Origin: UBA2231 sp964415175
GTDB taxonomy: Bacteria; Elusimicrobiota; Elusimicrobia; Elusimicrobiales; UBA9959
Direction: 5' to 3'
NCBI GenBank assembly: GCA_964415175.1
Contig: CAYPYG010000011.1
Coordinates: 17,280-81,279 of the forward strand
DNA length: 64,000 bases
The position numbers and the translations under genes are program-made. Positions 58,437 to 64,000 of this stretch are shown here, piece after piece (positions within the stretch are counted from its first letter, which is position 1; the number at the start of each line of letters is the position of its first letter). The notes below the pieces were generated by a model. That model saw nothing but the letters and a program-made list of their open reading frames with translations. It had not been told where the DNA came from and did no database searches.

Positions 58437-61400
58437 TCACCTCACCACCGCGAATTTGCCGCGGGACTTGAGTTTAGAGCCCGCGCGTTCCGCCTCGACG
58501 GTGAAGTAATACACCCCGCTCGCTATATGCCCTTCCCAGGCGTATTCATAGGCGTAGACCGGGCTTGTCACCTGCGGCGGGCCCGTAAGCGTGCGTTCAT
58601 GCACCAGCGTGCCCGCCACGCTGTATACTTTCAGCTCCAGTTTGTCGGCCAGGCCGAACTCCAGGTGGAACACGGGGGCAACGCCGCCCTTGGCCGGATT
58701 GGGATAGACGTATACCTCGCCCAGCCTGAACGCCGCCGACGGCGACAGCGGGGATATGAACGAAGAGGGACTATAGCCCCCGCCTTCGGGCACGTAGAAC
58801 TCCAGCGGGTCGGCCTGGTACTGGCCGCGCGACACTATCACCGTATGCGTGCCCACGCCCAGCTCGGCCGGAACTACGCCGTTTATCCGGCCGTCGTTCC
58901 ACAGGCTTAAAGAGGAAGGCAGGCCGCCTATCAATACCCGCGCTATGGCGGCGTCATAAGGCCCGAAGAAAGCGCCGAAGACGCTGAAACCGCCGCCGGG
59001 CTGGCCGGATACCGGCGTCATGCTCGATACCGACGGCTCCACTATCGTCATGGTTGAGGCCGCCGACTGCGACACCCCGCCGTTGAAGCTCCTCCGCACC
59101 AGCACGGGATAGTCCCCTTCGCCCAGCGCCGGCAGTTTGCCCTTTATCTGCGTGTTCGTCCAGAGGGTAAGCTGCGCCGTGGCGCCGCCGATGAGCGTCT
59201 CGGACTTGCCCGCCGCGTAATTGCCGAAGTTGTACCCTGTCAGCGTGAACGGCGCGAGCACCGCCGCCGGCGACGGCGACATCGTTTCCAGTACCGGGCC
59301 GGCCAGTTCGAAGGACAATGCCTGCGAATGCGCGACGCCGCCATTAAAGGCGCGCTCTACCAGCACTTCATGCGTGCCGGGCTCTATTGTGCCGGGTACC
59401 GTGCCCTTTATTTGCGCGTCCGTCCACAGTGTAAGCGGTGCCGTGGTCCCGCCTATAAACACCTTCGCGTTATTGGCCACATAGTTGCCGAACCCGGAGC
59501 CCGTCAGCGTGAACGGCAGACCGATAGGCCCCGAAGACGGCGTTATAGCCGACAGGGCCGGCACGGTCAGCGTGAAAGCCAGCGGCTGCGAAACCGCCAG
59601 CCCGCCACTGAGCTGGCGCTGCACTATCACTTCATGCGCGCCGGACGCTATTGTGCCGGGTACCGTGCCCTTGATCTGCGTGTCAGTCCACAGCGTTAGC
59701 GGGCAGGTAGTCCCGCCTATTAGCACACGCGTGTAATTGGCCACGTAATTACCGAACCCGGTACCGTCCAGCACGAATGGCAGGCCTATGGGCCCCGAGG
59801 ACGGGGTTATGAGCTGCGCCGACGGTGTGACCACGTCGAAGTTCAGCGCCGAAGAGCGTATTAATCCGCCGTTTAGCTCGCGCTCGACTATGACCTCGTG
59901 CGGGCCCGCGGCCAGAACGCCCGGCACAGTGCCCTTTATCTGCGTGTCGCTCCACAAGGTGAGCGGTGCCGTGGTCCCGCCGATAAGCACCCGCGTCCAA
60001 CCGGCTGAATAATTGCCGAAGCCGGCGCCATAGATAGTAAAAGGAATACCTATGGGTCCCGCCACCGGCGTCATGCTGGCCGTGTCCACCGCCAGCACGG
60101 TGAAGGACATCTCCGGGCTGTGCATCACGCCCCCGTCGGCCGTCCGACGCTCCACCAGCACCGGGTACTGCCCCGTCGCCAGCCCGCCGGGCACCGTCCC
60201 TTTTATCTGGCCGTCGGTCCACAGGGTAAGCGGACAGGTGGCTCCGCCCATGAGGACCGTGGTGTAATTAGCGACATAGTTGCCGAAACCAGAGCCCACT
60301 ATGGTAAACGGCATACCTATCGGCCCGGAGGAAGGCGCTATCCAGTCCGCCTCCATGTTCCGCAGGTCGAACATGACAGTCGCCGACCGGACCAGCCCGC
60401 CGTTGAGCGCGCGCTCGACCAGCACTTCATGCATACCGGGCGCTATGGTGCCGGGTATCGTCCCCTTGATCTGCGTATCGGTCCACAGGGTAAGCGGGCA
60501 GGTAGTTCCTCCGATAAGTACACGGGTATAGTTGGCCACGTAATTGCCGAAGCCGGTACCGTTCAGCGCGAAAGGCAGGCCTATCGGACCGGAAGAGGGC
60601 GTTATATCGGCCAGGGCCGGCACGACGACGGTGAACGAAGATGTCTCGGCCAGCACTTCGCTCCCGCGCATCACGACGACCGGGTATTCCCCCGCCGCCA
60701 GCGAACCCGGCACCGTGCCCTTTATCTGCGTATCCGTCCACAAAGTCAGCGGCGCGGTGGCCCCGCCTATCAGCGCCAGCGTAGTGCCCGCAGAGTAAGT
60801 ACCGAAGCCTTCGCCCGTTATTGTGAACGGCAGGCCTATCGGACCGGAAGAGGGCGTGATGGAAGCCGCCGCCTCGCCCGACGAAGGCGTGACCGTGAAG
60901 TAGGCAGTCCTAACCGCCGAGGCGTTCATCACCATGTCATGGGCCAGGTAATAGACGGTATGCGTGCCGGGCGTCAGCGTGAACGGGCCTTCATAGCCCG
61001 AATTGCCGCAGGTGCCGCGCGGGCCGTCATCTTCTTCGTCCTCGCCCTCCCCTTCTTCGCCGTCGCCTTCACCGCCTTCGCCTTCCTCACCGCCGTCCTC
61101 CTCCTCTGGCGGGCAGCTGTCGAAGGTGACGTCTATCAGGTATTCCGCCTCGTTAAGACCCGAGGCCACGCCGTTGGAAATAGGGTCGAGCGCTTCCAAA
61201 GTTATGGAGTCCCCCTCGATCAAATAGGCCTCGCCGCCGTCGGGCACCGTGGAACCCGCGGCATGCAACCAGACCTCCGGCGGAGTGCCGTCGACATAAA
61301 TGCGAACGGAACGCATTTCCGCGTTACCGACATGGTCCGAGCTGAAATAGTGAACGGTATGGCTGCCTTCGGCCAGGGTGAAAGGACCGGCGTATCTGGA

Positions 61401-64000
61401 GTTCCCGCAGGTGCCGGGAGGACCCTCATCATCCCCCTCCCCGTCATCTTCCGGGCAGCTTTCGGGGTCTATGTCCGCCAGCCAGGCGATCTCTTCGACG
61501 CCGGAGGCCACGCCGTTGGAGACTGGGTCCATGGCATCCAGCGCTATGGAGGCGCCTTCGACCACATATATTTCAGCCCCGGCGGGATACTCCATCCCGT
61601 CTACGGTTAAACGCGTTACCGGCGGCGTACCGTCGACGTAGAAAGTGGCCTCTTTGAGCAGTTCATAGTTGCCCGCCGCGTCCGCGGAGCCGTAGCCGAG
61701 CCGCCGGACGCCTTCCGGCAATGTGATGCCGGGGGAATAAGTCATGAATTGCCCCAGGCTGGCCGGGACCAGGCCGGTCTCGAAGAGGGCTTCGGTCAGG
61801 TCGGGAGTATAATAGGTATCGACCATCCCGCCCCGGTCGTCCTCGGCCAGCAGGCCTATCGTGGTCCCCGTGGAGATAAAATTGCCGCCCTGCCCGTCGA
61901 TATACACATCCTCGATCGGTTCCAGCGTCGTGAACGGCGGCCAAAGGTCCGGCGCCTCAACGTCCGGAGTGGCCTGTCCGCCTATCGCCACCGCGAAAGG
62001 CGAGGCGGTCGTCGAGTAGCCGAATACCACCTTATTGACCCGGTCCACCCCCTGCGTGATGTCCTGTCCGTTGTGCAGCAGCCTGAGATACGGCTCCTGC
62101 CAAGGTTGGACCCCCGCGGCCGCGTACTTTATGGCTATCGTGAAGCCGCCGGTATAGTCGGCGTCGATGTGAACATCGTAAGCCAATGGGGTGGGGAGCT
62201 GGGTATATCCATCCGGCAGGTCGACAGAAGTCGGATTGGCGTGGAAACTGGCGGCGCGGGTGACATCAGCGAGTCGCAGGGAAATATCCCCGACTGGTAC
62301 CGAGACATTAGCGCCGGTCAGAGGCTGCGACCCCGGAATTTTAAACTCCACTTCCCCAGTCGTCATCGTCATCCACTTGTCCATGACGGCGACATAAGCC
62401 GTATGTGTTCCCGGGGAAGCATAAAAATGGGCCAGGCCGATACCCGGGGGAAGTACGACGCTTTCTTCATGCGGCCAGGTACTGAAAGGTTTATCTATAG
62501 CATACGTGGCGACCAAGTCCGCCGGTCCGAAAGCGTCACTCTGGATATTTAAAAACAATTCTCTGTCTTTCCGCGGCTTGATGATCGGCGCGGGGGAATG
62601 CGGCGGCGGCGCCGGCTGCGGAACGGAATAGGCGCGCGCCTGGGAAGAATCCGCCAGAGTTTGGCGCTGCGCATCGAATTCCCGCCAGTTGCCGGCTCGG
62701 TCGAAGACGCGTGCAACGAGATTTTTGTCCGGATTGCAATTGCATTCCAGCGTGCGCGCCTGGGAACCGAGCGTATCCGCGTCGTCCACCGCGAGTAGAG
62801 AAATGTCTGTTGCGGTGGATGAATAGAGATAATATTCGATGCGGTCTATGCCGGACTCAGCGTCGTTGGCGACGGCTGATATCCGGAACCGGTCCCCGAG
62901 GTCATTTACCGACAGAGCGCTGAGCTTGGGCCAGCTCACGTCAAGAGGAACAGTTTTCTCACGCAGTAATTTAATCGGGGTCTGAAATCGTGCATCTTCC
63001 TCTTCCGATGGCACAAGGGGAACGCCCGCTTGTTTATAGGCGTGTATGACCAGACCGTCACAACGGAACCGTTTGGGGAGAGTCTCCCCAGGGTCATATT
63101 GCCAGAGATCTACAGGAAGGATACCGTATACATATTCCTTCCCGAGCAGCAGAGCGGCTTGATAGGCGACACGGTCGTTTAGGTCGGCCGACAAGGACCC
63201 GCTCTTTGGCGTCCTTGCCCCCCAATAGTTGTTCGGGTCGCCTTTGATAAACTCCGCGGCCGAAACTCCTCTAACATATTCGCCGTCGGCATGGACTATA
63301 TAATGGAAATGGTCCGAATCTGAAACCGGCAATAGTTTGCCCCCATTTCTCTGCAAACTCGCCACAAAGGCCGCCGTGCTCTGGCCTTTCTGGTAATCGG
63401 AGTCGCTTACGACATAGATCCCGTTGTGGCCCCATTCTTCAATACTGCGGGGCAGAGGCGAATTTTGTAATTTTCTGAATACTATCGACCCGGTCTCGAA
63501 CTTGTCCGGCGGGTCATAGGCCGCGAACGCGGGCGAGGCAACGCAGACATTGTAGTCGAATTTCTGTTCCACGGTCCCTGTGTGACCGAATTTATCGACG
63601 GCATAGACCGTAAGCGTATAATGGCTCCCGGAGATAATATTCCTATCCGTCAGCCCCTCGTAAGCCCAGGCCAGGGAAGTGGTACCCGAAGGGAGCTCCA
63701 AGACAATCGTCGCACCGGCATCCGCTGCCCAGTTCGCACCGTTCCAGTAAGTGGTCGTACCCCACCGGTCGAGCTGAGCGATCTTGAGAGAGATGGACTG
63801 GATCTCCGCCGGGTCCGCGGCCGTTCCGGAAATGGCCGGGCTGGAGATGAACATCATGCCGGGGGAAGTGGTAATGTCTATTTCAGGCGGGGTCCTGTCC
63901 ACCACGAATTGGATACGTTTACGTTCCCAAAAATTCAGCCTGTCAAGGGCCCATACGACCACCTCAAAAGAGCAATTCCCCGTTTCCGGATAGACGGCAT
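58437..64000 (-). CDS. giant surface protein: Ig-like, permuted NlpC/P60-like (LRAT/YiiX) domain, eight TIG repeats, C-terminal sorting-type domain (5' end outside window)
   Basis: At least 1,850 residues; the frame is open to the right edge, so the N-terminus is missing. Counting from the GTG at 63962, the visible order is as follows. An Ig-like domain. A papain-like domain in permuted order, with His179 in EEWGHNGIYVV preceding Cys301 in RFRCDGLVIHAYKQAG, as in LRAT/YiiX-type NlpC/P60 relatives. Several Ig/OmpL47-like domains (VDGTPP repeats) with acidic Glu/Gly/Asp linkers. Eight tandem IPT/TIG repeats. A last domain, VYPNPAKGG...GVYYFTVEAE, resembling the FlgD-Ig/type IX sorting C-terminus. 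It overlaps the PorV-like gene, suggesting secretion through or assembly with that barrel. Adhesin or surface enzyme function is inferred. Confidence 0.85.
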   Translation of the reverse strand, partial: AVYPETGNCSFEVVVWALDRLNFWERKRIQFVVDRTPPEIDITTSPGMMFISSPAISGTAADPAEIQSISLKIAQLDRWGTTTYWNGANWAADAGATIVLELPSGTTSLAWAYEGLTDRNIISGSHYTLTVYAVDKFGHTGTVEQKFDYNVCVASPAFAAYDPPDKFETGSIVFRKLQNSPLPRSIEEWGHNGIYVVSDSDYQKGQSTAAFVASLQRNGGKLLPVSDSDHFHYIVHADGEYVRGVSAAEFIKGDPNNYWGARTPKSGSLSADLNDRVAYQAALLLGKEYVYGILPVDLWQYDPGETLPKRFRCDGLVIHAYKQAGVPLVPSEEEDARFQTPIKLLREKTVPLDVSWPKLSALSVNDLGDRFRISAVANDAESGIDRIEYYLYSSTATDISLLAVDDADTLGSQARTLECNCNPDKNLVARVFDRAGNWREFDAQRQTLADSSQARAYSVPQPAPPPHSPAPIIKPRKDRELFLNIQSDAFGPADLVATYAIDKPFSTWPHEESVVLPPGIGLAHFYASPGTHTAYVAVMDKWMTMTTGEVEFKIPGSQPLTGANVSVPVGDISLRLADVTRAASFHANPTSVDLPDGYTQLPTPLAYDVHIDADYTGGFTIAIKYAAAGVQPWQEPYLRLLHNGQDITQGVDRVNKVVFGYSTTASPFAVAIGGQATPDVEAPDLWPPFTTLEPIEDVYIDGQGGNFISTGTTIGLLAEDDRGGMVDTYYTPDLTEALFETGLVPASLGQFMTYSPGITLPEGVRRLGYGSADAAGNYELLKEATFYVDGTPPVTRLTVDGMEYPAGAEIYVVEGASIALDAMDPVSNGVASGVEEIAWLADIDPESCPEDDGEGDDEGPPGTCGNSRYAGPFTLAEGSHTVHYFSSDHVGNAEMRSVRIYVDGTPPEVWLHAAGSTVPDGGEAYLIEGDSITLEALDPISNGVASGLNEAEYLIDVTFDSCPPEEEDGGEEGEGGEGDGEEGEGEDEEDDGPRGTCGNSGYEGPFTLTPGTHTVYYLAHDMVMNASAVRTAYFTVTPSSGEAAASITPSSGPIGLPFTITGEGFGTYSAGTTLALIGGATAPLTLWTDTQIKGTVPGSLAAGEYPVVVMRGSEVLAETSSFTVVVPALADITPSSGPIGLPFALNGTGFGNYVANYTRVLIGGTTCPLTLWTDTQIKGTIPGTIAPGMHEVLVERALNGGLVRSATVMFDLRNMEADWIAPSSGPIGMPFTIVGSGFGNYVANYTTVLMGGATCPLTLWTDGQIKGTVPGGLATGQYPVLVERRTADGGVMHSPEMSFTVLAVDTASMTPVAGPIGIPFTIYGAGFGNYSAGWTRVLIGGTTAPLTLWSDTQIKGTVPGVLAAGPHEVIVERELNGGLIRSSALNFDVVTPSAQLITPSSGPIGLPFVLDGTGFGNYVANYTRVLIGGTTCPLTLWTDTQIKGTVPGTIASGAHEVIVQRQLSGGLAVSQPLAFTLTVPALSAITPSSGPIGLPFTLTGSGFGNYVANNAKVFIGGTTAPLTLWTDAQIKGTVPGTIEPGTHEVLVERAFNGGVAHSQALSFELAGPVLETMSPSPAAVLAPFTLTGYNFGNYAAGKSETLIGGATAQLTLWTNTQIKGKLPALGEGDYPVLVRRSFNGGVSQSAASTMTIVEPSVSSMTPVSGQPGGGFSVFGAFFGPYDAAIARVLIGGLPSSLSLWNDGRINGVVPAELGVGTHTVIVSRGQYQADPLEFYVPEGGGYSPSSFISPLSPSAAFRLGEVYVYPNPAKGGVAPVFHLEFGLADKLELKVYSVAGTLVHERTLTGPPQVTSPVYAYEYAWEGHIASGVYYFTVEAERAGSKLKSRGKFAVVR
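58790..60880 (-). repeat. tandem TIG-encoding repeats (about 255-270 bp units, eight copies)
   Basis: Within the giant gene, eight units each encode a TIG domain with the pattern ITPSSGPIGLPF...GFGNYVAN...IGGTTxPLTLWTDxQIKGTVPG. The inner units are very alike also at DNA level (for example CCACAGGGTAAGCGG-type stretches recur), while the last two are more divergent. This suggests recent expansion by duplication and possible copy-number variation. Confidence 0.85.

Noticed and set aside
58790..60880. CRISPR array or plus-strand repeat genes over the TIG region
   Set aside because: Units are about 255-270 bp, contiguous and coding on the minus strand; there are no short direct repeats with unique spacers.

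Overview
The window is GC-rich, densely coding bacterial chromosome from a Gram-negative (diderm) organism: it carries two outer-membrane beta-barrel candidates, a PorV/PorQ-type barrel, and GmhA for heptose synthesis. The order of housekeeping genes (rpmH-rnpA-yidD-yidC-jag; rpsB-tsf-pyrH-frr-uppS-cdsA-dxr-rseP-ispG-proS; rimP-nusA-infB-rbfA-nrnA-truB-ribF), the stand-alone alpha2beta2 glycyl-tRNA synthetase and the giant TIG-repeat surface protein beside a PorV-like gene fit a free-living, GC-rich member of Elusimicrobiota or a related lineage. That placement is an inference from gene content; no rRNA is present to test it.

Layout. 1-3263 (minus): ribosome and membrane-insertion genes at an origin-type locus (jag, yidC, yidD, rnpA, rpmH). 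3427-7023 (plus): recO, glyQ, glyS. 7061-12985 (minus): nadE, an Omp85-like barrel, a NUDIX hydrolase, and a NodU-type carbamoyltransferase with its usual small partners DUF5989 and SxtJ. 13174-23410 (plus): one long translation, envelope and isoprenoid operon, then a secreted barrel-like protein and a PAS protein. 25258-38039 (plus): a catabolic cluster made of a cyclase-family amidohydrolase, a three-subunit molybdenum hydroxylase, a nitrilase-family amidase and the three subunits of an oxamate-carbamoyltransferase-like enzyme (DUF2877, FdrA, DUF1116). 38649-46032 (plus): the nusA-infB operon. 46035-50707 (minus): hydantoinase, aspartate kinase, a PilB/GspE-type ATPase, greA and tRNA-Met(CAT). 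50940-52286 (plus): malic enzyme. 52570-64000 (minus): pgi; acyl-CoA dehydrogenase with EtfB and a ferredoxin-fused EtfA; a PorV-like barrel; and the 3' part of a very large surface protein.

Two things stand out. First, the 25-38 kb cluster looks like a pathway that hydroxylates and opens an N-heterocycle, then recovers energy as carbamoyl phosphate. Its substrate cannot be read from the sequence. Inside it lies an AT-rich island that separates the 2Fe-2S subunit from the molybdopterin subunit and carries a secreted LAS-type peptidase, a secreted partner, and a small membrane protein/class III nucleotide cyclase module that could be a signalling or defence unit. Second, four dispersed non-coding elements (24.8, 30.8, 38.0 and 52.3 kb) share imperfect terminal inverted repeats and an apical GCGCTATGCGC-type hairpin. 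Their long stems differ in sequence between copies but keep pairing, which is covariation. They look like an undescribed family of mobile or structured elements, and two copies bracket the catabolic cluster.

Smaller repeats also occur: a perfect 28-bp inverted repeat between rpmH and recO, and REP-like palindromes, one of them inside a coding sequence. No CRISPR array, rRNA, intact insertion sequence or prophage was seen.
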